A stretch of DNA of 64,000 nt from Diphasiastrum complanatum (lineage: Eukaryota; Streptophyta; Lycopodiopsida; Lycopodiales; Lycopodiaceae). The translations under genes were made by a program, and so were the position numbers. Under the pieces are notes generated by a model that ran no database searches, was not told the DNA's origin, and saw only the letters and a program-made list of their open reading frames with translations. Below are positions 11,494 through 45,584 of this stretch, piece after piece; positions within the stretch are counted from its first letter, which is position 1, and the number at the start of each line of letters is the position of its first letter. The stretch covers positions 31,490,607-31,554,606 of the forward strand of contig CM055102.1 of the NCBI GenBank assembly GCA_029204225.1, written 5' to 3'.

Positions 11494-13996
11494 ATCCTAA
11501 ATCTATGTGCTAACTCCAATTAGTGTTTTTGGGCCTCATAAGGTTATTAATTACATTACTGACCTCATCTGAATGACATGGCATAACCAATAATCTCGAG
11601 CGCTGAAGTATCGTGTATCCAAGTCTAGGATTATGTCGAATCCTATGTGCAAGACGTGGACGTAACAAAACTTTATTCACTTTTCAAGTTAGCTCCCAAG
11701 TTTGGCTTCTAACATTGACCTAAGTTTATATTTTAACAACTTTACATTGCCACAGATAGTTAAAATGAGACACTGGTAAATATATCCAAAAATCAATAAC
11801 TTTTGCAACATTCAAAAAATGGTGATTTGAAATTGGGATTTCAGCCTACCATATGTTGATTTTCACACAAGTGAGATCCGAAATAGCATAAGCATAATGT
11901 TTCTAAGTTGGCCCTACAATGTTGGCCTAAATTACATAATTTTGACATTACAAAGCTTTTCATCCTGCTCATAAAGATGGTTCCAGCAAATTATATTTAA
12001 GAAATGCTAATGCTGGGAAGATAGGAATTATATTGCACCTTGTGTATATTCAAGAATAAGCTAAAAATATATAAATAATATCCCCACTCTTAGTGTTAAA
12101 AAATGCAAATTGCTGTACATTACATACATTGAAGAACAAGTTGTCAATATATGTTGGAAAATAAAATACCACATTGCATGTATTCCAGAATAAGCGCAAA
12201 TCTATTCTCAGCTCTGACTTCACTTGATGCAATGTACAATTGTCAAGAAAAAGCTGAATAAACATAGCTTGTTCTTGAATAAATGCAACGTATAACTATA
12301 TACTTTCCAACCAAAAATTTCCAATACCTGTACTATATTGCTGAGTACATGCAATGCAGAAAAGCAATCTTACCGTTTAGCATCAGCATTTTTTACATAC
12401 TGACGACAAATGGCCTCTAAAATCACTTCTTGTTCAATAATAAAGCATTTTTCGCTTCTGAGCACTTTTTGAGGGTATGGAGGTACATACAAACTCTGAA
12501 TGCTTCTTGTCATGAGTTAACATTAATAAGAGCATGTTTTGTGCACTTGAACTCTTTTTGAACATTTAACTTTCATCACTGATGTTATTGATCATACAGT
12601 ATTTATTCTGCCCTACTAGGTGGACGCAGCCCTATAATGTGCCTTCAGACGTATATACAAATGCCATAGGCCTCATTATCAGTGGCTGATTGTTTGGAGA
12701 CTAGTTGCATAACTCATGTTTATCATGGGTTCTGATTAGATTCAGCTAGATGTTTGTGTTTACAGTACCTTCTCTTTATCTGCGTTTTGTTGGGATAGGT
12801 TGTTCATATCTCTCATAGGTTAAAATCTGTCCTTTCCTTGCAAAGAAAATGGTAGAAAGTAGATCTACAAAAGCTTTCTATAAACTAGATAATTTAATGG
12901 CTTAATACATGTTATTACCTCCAAAACTCATCAAAGCACATGTGAGATCTTGCATTCAGATACAAGTCTACAGACTATGTCTCTAAGACACGTCAATAGA
13001 TAACCATATTAAGTCAAGACTCCACTTTCGTTCACTTGAAATCTCATGTAGCACAATCTGGGCAAGGCCCTTGTGGAGTTCAATCCAGACTATCTCTGTG
13101 TCGAATGTTTGCCTTCCCACTTAAGCACCTCAAGAAGCAAACTTTGCTTGTGTAATATCTAGACACAAGATACTTCTAACCGATCCTATCTGTCTTGCCT
13201 TTGAATCTTTCTCAACATCTGCCAATGTATGTTGCATGGTAGAGCTAATGAGTGGTTGACACAATTACAACAGATGGAAAGGACAAAGAAAATAAGAATA
13301 CGAACAAGGTCTACAAACAATTATGATGATGGTTCTTAAGGCAGCTTCTTAGCCACATCAAGAAAGATATGAATACTTATTTAAGCTCACAAGTAGGATG
13401 AGACCACATAGAAACAACCTATGGCCTAGCGTTATAAGTATAGTAGTTAAGTGCAGAGAAAATTGTTCACAAACAATGTGCTTAATATAAACTCTGAAGT
13501 GAAGAGTTTTTGTTCACATACAATGTGCTTAATATAAACTCTGAAGTGAAGAGCAAGTGCAATAACCAAGCTGTCATCAGCAAGGTGCTCGTAATCATGC
13601 ATTCTTTACTCAAATAACTTGGACAACGCACAGAGACAATCTGCTGGAAAGAAAAAACTGCCATCTCATGTGTATACTTAGAAAGACTGAAACACCTGAA
13701 ACAAGAAAAACCTAGTGGACGCACAAAGACAAGCAAAATAGAAATGCTGGATGTTCTGGATGAAAGCTGGGACTAAGCTCAGATCATTTCTGATAAGGCC
13801 GTGTTCCAATAATGTTGAGTCTGATCCTGATCATGTGCCACTACCATCAATCTCAACCTTCGACTTTGAAACAGAAAAACCTAAAAAGCAACTCTGGAGC
13901 ATACCAATTAAGAACACAAGCTGCAAAGTCCAGCCACATTGTTCAGCAGTATTCTTAGTGTTCTCTAAGTAGCATGATAAAACCTCCACATAAAAC
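11494..13996. other. Non-coding region downstream of the SCAMP gene
   Basis: AT-rich, no gene recognised; short ORFs here carry no motif. The 3' UTR of the SCAMP gene should start at 13,996 and run leftwards, but I cannot place its poly(A) site. Confidence 0.5.
13464..13553. repeat. Two-copy 47-bp tandem repeat
   Basis: Two nearly identical direct units starting with TGTTCACA(A/T)ACAATGTGC at 13,464 and 13,511. They lie about 450 bp past the SCAMP stop codon, possibly within its 3' UTR or just beyond. Confidence 0.85.
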
Positions 13997-35951
<21,955 letters not shown>

Positions 35952-37065
35952 GTTGCAATGTCAGAGTTACAGATTCAAGAACCGTCCTAAATTTGTTACA
36001 ATCTGCGTAGATCTAAAACGCCTTTTTTCGCTTCAAGCTTTAAAACAAAACTTCCGGAAGTAGTTTCCAAATTGGCGAACACATTTTGTCCTGATGTATG
36101 TATGGATCTACTTTAAGCTTGTCACGGACGCTTGGCCAGGTTCAATCATGGATGAGTGTAGAGCACAAAATCATCAAAGAAGAGTTGATTTCTGGCAAAG
36201 AAAGCTGAGATGGCATGCATGCACAGGCAGCAGAAACGAGATCTGGAATGTAAAGGAAGTGCATAATAATACTAAAGCAGCAAAAGGAAAATAAAGACGC
36301 ACAGACTCAAAGAAAAAAAAAGAAACAAAGAAATTGCTCTGTTTCTTGATCGATCCTCTCTGCTTTCTTCAATCTTCGAGTCCACGTGTGTACGTGCCTT
36401 TGCAACACTATCTTATGCGTTTTTGTGTGTTCATTTTTTTTTTAAAGAAGGGGGGGTTGGTGGTGGTTGGGGGTCAGTTGTTTTTGGATGCACAATGCAC
36501 ACCCGTGTTTTTTTTTCGCTTTGTTGCGATAGTGGTAAGTTACTTTTGTTGCGATAGTGGTAAGTTAAGTTACTTTTGTTGCGATAGTGGTAAGTTACTC
36601 TAATCTGCTAAAAGTTTAGGTGGCGACTTTGAGCATTGAAATAAGTTCTTGTTTTTGTATTGCAATCATTGTTTTTTCATGTTTCAACTATTTGAATGTA
36701 TGTTGAGCCCACATGGCAAAGCTTATCATGATATTTGAGATCGCTTTGTTTTTTCTTGTGTGTCCTTATATGGGCATCATGGTCCTCAAGTAATACCGCC
36801 CCAAAGTTTATTTCCCTTGTATGTACTCATTCTTATGCTACATTGTCCTTGAAAAAAGCAAGTCTTCACCAATATGCCACTTACGGGAAGACACGTGCAC
36901 TTTAACTTGTGGATTTCTAAGCCCCTCACAATAGTGAGATGGTGTCTTGGTGGGTACGATTATCTTGGCTGTCCTTTGTAATAATGAAAATGAATTATCG
37001 TGTTGATTAATCTAGTTAAGCTCATCGACATGCACATCGTATGAGTGCACATCTGTAGCACCTTG
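35952..37065. other. SCAMP 5' flank
   Basis: Upstream of the SCAMP start codon (to the right on this strand). It should contain the 5' UTR and promoter; no clear TATA box could be assigned. No other gene is seen; ORFs at 36,094 and 36,334 have no motif. Confidence 0.5.
36521..36599. repeat. Three-copy short tandem repeat
   Basis: TTGTTGCGATAGTGGTAAGT occurs at 36,521, 36,546 and 36,576; the third period is lengthened by a duplicated AAGTT. It lies about 600 bp upstream of the SCAMP ATG. Confidence 0.9.
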
Positions 37066-37287
37066 CAGCTTTGATACCAAGTTAAGAATTATGAAAAAAA
37101 ATATAGGAAGAGATCACACCACAATCACCATAGCTCAAACAACTCGAGCTCTCAAAATCACACAATCAAGAGAAAATTGTACATATAGCAAAAGCCCCAA
37201 ACTACTTGGGCTCAACAAGTGTCAGCTAACTGAATTACCACTTGTCCAATAGAGTAGGCCCTATATAGGCCAAAAACACTAACGGAC
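37066..37287 (-). other. Possible primer-binding site and LTR edge
   Basis: On the minus strand, TTGGTATCAAAGC at about 37,072-37,084 resembles an initiator-Met primer-binding site. The sequence to its right contains a TATA-like CTATATAGGCC (about 37,260), as in an LTR. I could not find the partner LTR. Confidence 0.3.
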
Positions 37288-38143
37288 TTAGAACATGCCT
37301 CTGAGAATAGCAAATGCAGTCAAAAACGATTGTACACCTAATTTCCCTTCGAGCATGGCATCTCGATCAAACAAATGATAAGCTTTGTAATGATCATCAT
37401 ATCCCATGAATATGCACTTAATTGACTTTGCATCAAGTTTATTCCTCTTCTCTTTAGGTACATGTGCATATGCATCACAACTAGAATCTTTAAGATGCGA
37501 TACATTGGGCTTTTTACCTGTAAATGCTTCCAAAAGTGTCATTCATTCAGTTAATTTTGTTGGACATCTATTTAGCACATACATGGCCATAATACAAGCC
37601 TCAACCCAATAGGTAATTCGCAAACTCTTGTGCTCATCATAGATAGAATCATTTCTATAATTGTCTTGTTCTTTCACCATTTGTTGTAGGGTATGTGGAG
37701 CAGTCATTTGTTGATCCCTTGCTGCTTGTAGAACTCATTGAAAGTATTTTAAAAGTACTCTCCACAATTATTAGATCTCACAATCTTGATTTGACATTAC
37801 TTTTCTTCTCAACTAGGTGCTAAGATTCACAAATAAACAAATACATGTATTTAATTCATGAGATATAAAATAGATCGATGTATTTTTCAATAAAATCATT
37901 GATAAACATAATGAAATAATAGGAACCACCTACATATTCTTGCCTCGAGCGAACTTCTTGCCTCTCCTTCACACAACTAGAGCTCAATCCATCGAGCCAT
38001 TTTGAAAAGTCACATTCTCTCCTATGTTCTTCTTGCATAAGAATTTTGTCTAGGTCCTCATACATAGGCCATCTCTCTCTTGTCGCAATGCTTGTCACGA
38101 ATATCTGATAAAAATCTGGCAAGCTATTAAGTGTCAACTGCAC
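37288..38143 (-). pseudogene. Ty1/copia fragment with gag joined to integrase
   Basis: Minus strand. The 5' part (38,143 to about 37,950) is copia gag: LNSLPDFYQIFVTSI, then ERWPMYEDLDKILMQEEHRR. It passes with no zinc knuckle or protease directly into integrase: GGSYYFIMFINDF, then remnants of CEI ... AARDQQMTAPHTLQQ ... LNRCPTKLTE, and ends in the integrase C-terminus (37,288-37,542: TGKKPNVSHL, then AYAHVPKEKRNKLDAKSIKC, FMGYDDHYKAY). RT and RNase H are absent. Several stops lie in the middle part. It is a different copia lineage from the copies at 7.6 and 46 kb. Confidence 0.85.
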
Positions 38144-38414
38144 TAAGCTAGAATGTTGGAGATATCTGACAGAAATTCAAATTTTTCATAAAAGAAAATT
38201 GTGCATGACATATGCGGTTGTTTTGATATGATGCATGTTGGCGGATTTCCTCAAGAAATGACATTTAAGCTATACAGGTTTGTGATCAGAAAGACTGATG
38301 GAGGTTGAGGTAAGAAAGGAGGTCCAATTGTCTTGTGGAAGAATGAAATTCTATCTATGAAAATATTAGATCCAAAACATATTTAGATCATAAGGAATCT
38401 TTAGCCAAGTTTGA

Positions 38415-39603
38415 TCACACATCTAGTTTCATCAACAACATAGAAATCACTATTTTATGCATGCTAGAATTTAAAAATGCATCAAGATCTTATCATAACC
38501 ACTTAGATCTAACCTAGTACTATCCATGTCCATACATCAGCAGTACTGTACAGTACTTCACACGTGTGAAAGCTAGATCAACAAGAAAATCAACCTTCTA
38601 CACATAGAAAAATATCATGAGAAATTCACAAGAGATGGACATAGAATCAACAAAGATGAATTCTCCACAGAAGAGAATACAATGGTCTGTTCTCCATGCA
38701 GGTACAGCTATTTATAGGAGCCACAATGTCATTTGGACACTTTCCCTAAGTGTGCCCTGAAATGGCAACTTCTAGGTACTTAACCAAAAACCTAGAAAAT
38801 CTAGTCTAGATGCAATGTACCAAAATTCGCCAATTAGAATGGGTCCAAACTTGACCTCATCCACTTATCTACTTGCCAAAAATAGTACAAACACTATTTC
38901 GGCCCTTATTGACAAATATGAGACTATCTAAGTTGAGATTTCAAGCTGGACTCAAAATTGCCAAATAAAATGTCGAAACTAGTTGACAATTTTCACACTC
39001 CCTTTTCACACATCTAGTTTCATCAACAACATAGAAATCACTACTTTATGCATGCTAGAATTTAGGAATGCCTCAAGATCTGATCATAACCACTTAGATC
39101 TAACTTAGTACTATCCATATCCATACATCAGTAGCACGGTACAGTACTTCACACGTGTGAAAGCTAGATCAACAAGAAAATCAACATTCTACACATAGAA
39201 ACTCAAAATATCATGAGAAATTCACAAGAGATGGACATAGAATCAACAAAGATGAATTCTCCACATCATAAGAGAATACAATGATTTGTTCTCCATGCAG
39301 GTACAACTATTTATAACAGTCACAATGTCATTTGGCCACTTCCCCTAAGTGTGTCCTAAAATGGCAACTTCTAGGTACTTAACCAAAAACCTAGAAATTC
39401 TAGTCTAGATGCAATGTACCAAAATTAGCCAATTAGAATGGGTCCAAACTCGACCTGATCCACTATCTACTCTCCAAAAATAGTACAAACACTATTTAGG
39501 CCCTTATTGACAAATATGAAACTATCTCTAAGTTGAGATTTCAAGATGGCCTCAAAATTGCCAAATAAAATGTCGAAACTAGTTGACAATTTTCACACTA
39601 TCT
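38415..39603. repeat. 591-bp tandem duplication
   Basis: Two direct units, 38,415-39,005 and 39,006-39,603, both starting TCACACATCTAGTTTCATCA. They are about 95% alike by eye, with small indels (CTCAAAA and CATA insertions in the second). Each has a TATA-like CTATTTATA (near 38,708 and 39,308), so the unit may be an LTR, but no coding sequence separates the copies. Confidence 0.9.
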
Positions 39604-39751
39604 AGTTTGGTAGATCTAAAGTTGAAACCAATTCTACCATTTATCCATGTATGCAATGAACTCCTGATGTAGATCTCCTTGTAGTTGCACTACTTTGAAA
39701 ATGGTGGACAATACACGAGTTTTTTAGACCTTCTACGCACCAAATCTCAAG

Positions 39752-42237
39752 TTTCAAGAAAATAATCAAAAGTAGGCTAGAAACTCAATGACATTGCAGT
39801 TTTATAGATTTGAAGTATTTCCTAACCCACCCTTGGCAATAGTTTTATAGCTTTGAAGTATTTCCTAATGTACCCTTGCCAATAGTAGTAAGGACTGTCT
39901 AGTATGATTTTCGGTTCTCCACATAGTGAAGTAATCAGTTTCTTGAGGAAACTTTTCACCACAACCAATATTTTAAGCATATTTTGATCTATTTGATATT
40001 GCTCTCACCTTTTTGATGCCTCTGGGACTAATCTTATGTTCTGTAGTGAAGATTATTTGCTTCAACACCTAGAAAATAGCCAAAGGAAGTTTTTTCTCCC
40101 ACACTTTGTCTCTCTTAGCTTCACCTCCTATGAAGAACTTTCTCACCTCATTGCAAGCCGAATCTAATAAGCAAGCTTGTGAGATCAGGAGAGTTTTGAT
40201 ATCATATAAACAACTACAATATTATTTGCATAAAATCATCAACAACATAAGGAGAGAGAAAAAATCACACACTCACAACTAAATTATTATAATTGAAAAA
40301 ATGATACAACAGTGCACAAAAAAGACAAAACTTAAAATTCCTAGGTCTTGACCTATAGTCTAGCTTCCAATTGGTAACAATCTAGCTTACAAGTGGCAAA
40401 ACTTACGAGTGAAATGAGAAGAGTGAAGTTTAGCTAATGAAGTTCTAACATAGTAACTGCTCAAGCACAATTTTGGTGAAAGAGAAGGAAAAGTAACATT
40501 TGTGGGTCACCACATTTAATTTTTTGAGATCTACAAAGATTATTAGATTTTTATCCTTTTTAAGCACTACCATGATTGACAATACCCAAGAAGTGTGTTC
40601 GTGCATTTGTGCACCCAGCTGCCATTGTTACCTCATTTTCAGCTCCATTTCAGATCGTGTTCACAAGTTTTCAGCTGCGTTTAGCAGAGGAGCACCACAC
40701 TTCGTTTGTCTGGTAGCGGTTTTACCAAACTTCAATTAGATGGTTAGATGTCTCATGCATGCTTGCATGTAGCGCTGTGTGATTAAATGGTTTGTCAAAA
40801 GTTCTCCTACTGTTTTTCACACTATAGAGGTGTGTTTCATCAATAATTCAGCTAGTCTCAGACATTTTTCAAATTTTTTTTAAGCAATTTTTTTTAAGCA
40901 ATTTTTTTGGCTGTTTTCTTTCCAACTCCAACGGTTTTTCAAAGTTTCCCTACATTTTTCTAGATTTTAGAGGTGGCTGTCACCCGTATTTCAGCCACCT
41001 CTAAAATTTCAAGAAAATAATCAAAAGTAGGCTAGAAACTCAATGACATTGCAGTTTTATAGATTTGAAGTATTTCCTAACCCACCCTTGGCAATAGTTT
41101 TATAGCTTTGAAGTATTTCCTAATGTACCCTTGCCAATAGTAGTAAGGACTGTCTAGTATGATTTTCGGTTCTCCACATAGTGAAGTAATCAGTTTCTTG
41201 AGGAAACTTTTCACCACAACCAATATTTTAAGCATATTTTGATCTATTTGATATTGCTCTCACCTTTTTGATGCCTCTGGGACTAATCTTATGTTCTGTA
41301 GTGAAGATTATTTGCTTCAACACCTAGAAAATAGCCAAAGAAAGTTTTTTCTCCCACACTTTGTCTCTCTTAGCTTCACCTCCTATGAAGAACTTTCTCA
41401 CCTCATTGCAAGTCGAATCTAATAAGCAAGCTTGTGAGATCAGGAGAGTTTTGATATCATATAAACAACTACAATATTATTTGCATAAAATCATCAACAA
41501 CATAAGGAGAGAGAAAAAATCACACACTCACAACTAAATTATTATAATTGAAAAAATGATACAACAGTGCACAAAAAAGACAAAACTTAAAATTCCTAGG
41601 TCTTGACCTATAGTCTAGCTTCCAATTGGTAACAATCTAGCTTACAAGTGGCAAAACTTACGAGTGAAATGAGAAGAGTGAAGTTTAGCTAATGAAGTTC
41701 TAACATAGTAACTGCTCAAGCACAATTTTGGTGAAAGAGAAGGAAAAGTAACATTTGTGGGTCACCACATTTAATTTCTTGAGATCTACAAAGATTATTA
41801 GATTTTTATCCTTTTTAAGCACGACCATGATTGACAATACCCAAGAAGTGTGTTCGTGCATCTGTGCACCCAGCTGCCATTGTTACCTCATTTTCAGCTC
41901 CATTTCAGATCGTGTTCACAAGTTTTCAGCTGCGTTTAGCAGAGGAGCACCACACTTCGTTTGTCTGGTAGCGGTTTTACCAAACTTCCATTAGATGGTT
42001 AGATGTCTCATGCATGCTTGCATGTAGTGCTGTGTGATTAAACGGTTTGTCAAAAGTTCTCCTACTGTTTTTCACACTATAGAGGTGTGTTTCATCAATA
42101 ATTCAGCTGTTCTCAGACATTTTTCAAATTTTTTTTAAGCGATTTTTTTGGCTGTTTTCTTTTCAACTCCAGCGGTTTTTCAAAGTTTCCCTACATTTTT
42201 CCAGATTTTAGAGGTGGCTGTCACCCGTATTTCAGCC
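39752..42237. repeat. 1.25-kb tandem duplication
   Basis: Two direct units with a 1,255-bp period: 39,752-41,006 and 41,007-42,237. They are nearly identical by eye, apart from a 15-bp deletion in the second (one AATTTTTTTTAAGC unit lost) and scattered substitutions. Identical short ORFs occur at 40,500 and 41,755; they carry no recognisable domain and I do not call them genes. Together with the adjacent 591-bp duplication, nearly 4 kb here is tandem duplicate. Confidence 0.93.
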
Positions 42238-42349
42238 GTTTCTAGCCATTTTTCGCGGTCTTCTGGCAAATTTTTATGACTTTAGCAGTGTTATTCCTAT
42301 TCTTTTCTTTCTTTGCTAACGAAAGAGCTGATTTTTCAGAGTCTTCACA

Positions 42350-42850
42350 CGTTTCTAGCTCCACGGGTCCAGTTTGTGCGAGTAGTACGTTTCCACCCAC
42401 GAGTCAGCTCCCACCCTTGCACGAGTCATTTTTTGCACTGAACACGTCTGTGCAAGTCATAACTTTATTTGCATGAGTCATTTCTGTGTGAGTCATGTGC
42501 GAGTAAGTACGTTTCCACCCACGAGTCATCTCCCACCCTTGCACGAGTCATTTTTTGCACTGAACACGTCTGTGCGAGTCATAAGTTTCTTTGAACGAGT
42601 CATTTTTGTGCTAGTCATCATTTGTGCGAGTCATGTGCGAGCAAGTACGTTCTCGTCCACGAGTCATCTTTTTTGTGAGAGTCATCTTCTGTGCGAGTCC
42701 TGTGCGAATCGTCTGTTTCTGTCTGCGAGTCAATTTTTGTACGAGTCCCGAGTAATTTTCTTGCTCTATGGTCCATCTGAGTTGACTAGGTCCAAAATAA
42801 CTCGCACAACTGCACGAGTCATTACCTGATTTTTGCAACGACTTTTGTCA
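42350..42850 (+). repeat. GCGAGTCAT repeat cluster in a gypsy leader
   Basis: About twenty imperfect copies of (T)G(C/T)GCGAGTCAT and CACGAGTCAT. Within it, two units with a 122-bp period are nearly identical (42,384-42,465 and 42,506-42,587, both containing ACGTTTCCACCCACGAGTCA). It lies just upstream of the gag at 43,081. Confidence 0.85.
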
Positions 42851-43080
42851 GCTACAAGAATCCTAGAGGGTGAGTAATTTCAAAAAAAAAAAAACGAAAA
42901 GAAAAAAACATCAACCATCAGCGAAATCATACTGCCACATCTAGTTGGAATAAGCCATATGCATATCTAGTAGGGTACTGGCCTTAGACATGACCTAGAT
43001 AGAAGCCATAGACTAGGGGGAGACCTTTGCCTCATCCATTTATCTTTTCTCTAGGCTTGTGATCACCCGTTCAGATCAGC

Positions 43081-43674
43081 ATGGCAGGACCATCCAATCC
43101 CCTGCCCAAGTTGGAGAAAAGACTTCCAAGGATTGATGCACCGAAGTACGATGGAGAATCAGATCCAATACGATTTCTCCAAGATTTCAACAATGCTTGT
43201 AAATTCTATGGGGACGAATTTGACACCGAAAAGGTACGTTCATTCCCCATGATTTTACAAGGCGACGCAAAAGAGTGGTATTTAAACCTTGAAGGCCCAG
43301 ACAACACATCTTGGGAGACCATCACCGCAGCACTGATTAAACGGTTCAGACCCTCCAAACTGACGTAGAGTCCCTTCATCCAATTGACGCATATCAAGAT
43401 GCAAAGTAAAGAATCTGTGCGCACCTACATCGAGCGTTTCAAGCGTCTTAAAGTAGAGTGTGTCGATGATCACATAACTAAGAAAATGGGCATTTCAAAA
43501 AATTTTAGTTGGTTTACCAAAGGCCATTAGGAGAGAATTGAAACCCGCAGACTCGTATGAGCGATTGAAAGACACAATGGATGATGCCATCTGTGAAGAA
43601 GATGAAGGGTCTGACGAAGACCATGACTTTCGCGACAAGAGGGAAAAGGGGCTGTTTAAGCACCACGAACCATG
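43081..43674 (+). pseudogene. Ty3/gypsy gag
   Basis: Starts at the ATG at 43,081. The capsid pattern is clear: PKYDGESDPIRFLQDF, then FPMILQGDAKEWYLNL, then TSWETITAALIKRFRP. An in-frame TAG at 43,366-43,368 is followed in the same frame by SVRTYIERFKRLKVEC. A frameshift near 43,495 leads to LVGLPKAIRRELKPA and a Glu/Asp-rich tail ending at 43,674. No zinc knuckle, protease or RT follows. Instead a Pro/Thr/His-rich stretch leads into the unknown ORF at 43,962. A similar gag (IPKYDGSSNLIRFLQ) occurs in the minus-strand gypsy element near 58.2 kb, so the two elements are related. Confidence 0.85.
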
Positions 43675-43961
43675 AACGAGGCATCTCAGCTGAAGAGCCT
43701 AACCCCACTACCACTCAACCTGACATCACCTATCAAGCCTCATCACCCTCACTCGACGACGCACCTCTCTCCCCATCACATGAACAATCACCTCACCACC
43801 TTGACACTCAACCTTATTCACCATCCACTACTTACCTACTCTGCAAATACCCAACCCTCCCCCGTGAACTTTTCACAACCATACCTAACCCTCCACCACC
43901 CACACTTACCACAACTACAGAGGTACGACACAGAATCACGCCGAAAAATCCTAGCTGACAG

Positions 43962-44732
43962 ATGTTAATGTCAGAGGAGTTTAATAAACCATATCCAAAT
44001 TGGGAGGACCAAGGTGGGTACACTCTTCCCGATTTCACGATATGTAAATCTCACAAGCAGAAAGTGTTAGCATTGGAGCCGCAACCTCAGTGGCGACGTT
44101 CTATGATGTTGGTAAATGCACATGTTTTTGAGAGATATATCGCGGCACCAACTTACATGCATGTCAATCCAACATATTATCCCATAAGGTGCAGAGAAGT
44201 ATTCACACCAGAAAGGGTTCCTAATAAAATATGCTGGCCAATTCTACCTAAAGAAGTTGATACCAATGATCCAGCGGCCGATTTTATAGCCAATTGCAAC
44301 TATTTCTACTGAAGACATCATACAAATCTGGACCGCCATGTTAGGTACTTTGCAGATCATTGCGGCCTAATATCATTCCTTTCTACCTTAAATTGTTTCT
44401 TGGATAGAGATCCACCGCCAATAGTTTTGGATCTAAATAAGCCCCTAAGCATACCCATGGATCACATCAATGTGGCAAGGCTTTACTATCGGGCGGCGAT
44501 CACCAACAAACTTCACGTTGACATGGTTGAATCTTGGTATGTGTACGGATTTCTACAGAACATGCTTGATTACTATCGGTCGCAACCATTTTTGGGCAAA
44601 ATTCGATTCAAGAGAATGGAACAGATTGGCAAAGTAATTCATAAAATCTGGGTCACCATCAATGCAGAGCTGCGGGAAGACCAGACAAGACAACAGACAG
44701 TGGCAATTGGCATGGGACCGCCAATCTTTTGA
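43962..44732 (+). pseudogene. Unrecognised mobile-element ORF, copy B
   Basis: One frame from 43,962 to 44,732, interrupted only by a TGA at 44,310-44,312. Landmarks: NKPYPNWEDQGGYTLPDF, LEPQPQWRRS, YMHVNPTYYPIR, KICWPILPKEVDT, then after the stop DRDPPPIVLDLNKPLS, INVARLYYRAA and KIRFKRMEQIGKVI. These match in order and spacing the 3' domain of copy A at 3,749-4,420 (QPQPEWRQ, LRVNAHFLP, NCNWPKIPSE, LPPIFFDPNKLL, PVARVYY, KIDRISFMED). I know no family with this pattern. It sits between a gypsy-type gag and LTR-like sequence, so it may be an extra ORF of a non-autonomous LTR element. Function unknown. Confidence 0.6.
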
Positions 44733-44839
44733 CGGAGGTGATAATGTAGGCTGGTATTCTAAGGAATATTTGAGCCACCTTGAAAGAGATACAAACTTAA
44801 GCATGGAACTGGATCAGTCAAGTTTAGGCCTTTGTGCCA

Positions 44840-45584
44840 TGTTGTAATGACTTAAAGTTGTTTATTTCTAAGCCTAAGTCTAGAAGATTGGAACTTAAAC
44901 TAGTCTGAATAAGTTCAGCTTAAGTTAGTTCAGTTGTTTATGGTCCATTGGGGGTTTGTCCCATGGTGCCAAGTTAAGCCTATGTGGTCTACTTGTCCCA
45001 TAGTGCCTTTTTGTAAGTGACCACCACTCCAAGCATATATAGGAGTGAACGAGTCCATTTTGTGGCAAGAACCTCATTTGCAATACATCCCTATCTTTCT
45101 CTCTGAGTGTTCTCCCTTGTATGGTTTCATGTACTGTGTTACTTCACATTGTATTGTATATTATTCATATGGCATTTTGAACTATGGTTTGCACAGTCTG
45201 CATTTTTTAACTGTTTCGTCGCACAGTTCGCAATTTTTATTCATGAGGAAAATACATCACTAAGTCAAAAACACTTAGAAAATTATTCTGGCCAACTATT
45301 CCGACACTGTCGCATTTTTCGCATTTCGAAAAAATGTGACAGTGTCTTATAAATGCCTTAGAAATGTTTTCTAGCCTACTGTCGCATTTTTCGCATTTCG
45401 AAAATAAGCAACATAGTCTCCAAATGTTTTTCAGGCCTGTCATGCTCTTTCGCCCTTCGAAAAAAAACCCAACACTGTCGGGTTTTTCGCCCTTCGAAAA
45501 ATGCGACACTGCCATTAAAATCGCAAAGGCATTTTTTAGCAAAGTGGGAAGGTCTACAGCTTGAAGTAACGGGTAGAAAGCGGC
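44840..45584 (+). repeat. LTR-like 3' region with hairpin repeats
   Basis: Follows copy B. It has a TATA-like CATATATAGG near 45,034 and a repeat array at 45,300-45,515. It may be the 3' LTR of the gag-plus-unknown-ORF element, broken by the copia LTR that starts at 45,585. Boundaries are uncertain. Confidence 0.4.
45300..45515. repeat. Array of TTTTTCGCATTTCGAAAAA hairpin units
   Basis: Four imperfect units of about 50-60 bp. Each is a short palindrome, for example GACACTGTCGCATTTTTCGC followed by ATTTCGAAAAAATGTGACAG. The fold-back stem is about 17 bp in the first unit. Variants with CGCCCTTCGAAAAA occur in the third and fourth units. Related fold-backs occur at 59,455-59,600. Confidence 0.8.

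Noticed and set aside
12050-12265. Minus-strand 71-codon ORF downstream of SCAMP
   Set aside because: AT-rich, no motif, and a TTG or other weak start; likely chance.
38415-39603. The 591-bp duplicate as the two LTRs of one element
   Set aside because: The copies are directly adjacent with no internal region, and clear TG/CA ends or a target duplication could not be found.
40500-41994. Two identical 79-codon ORFs as a duplicated gene
   Set aside because: They are identical because the whole 1.25-kb block is duplicated. They carry no domain.
42350-42850. Regularly repeated GCGAGTCAT units resembling a CRISPR array
   Set aside because: Repeat length and spacing are irregular, there are no cas genes, and the context is a plant retroelement leader.
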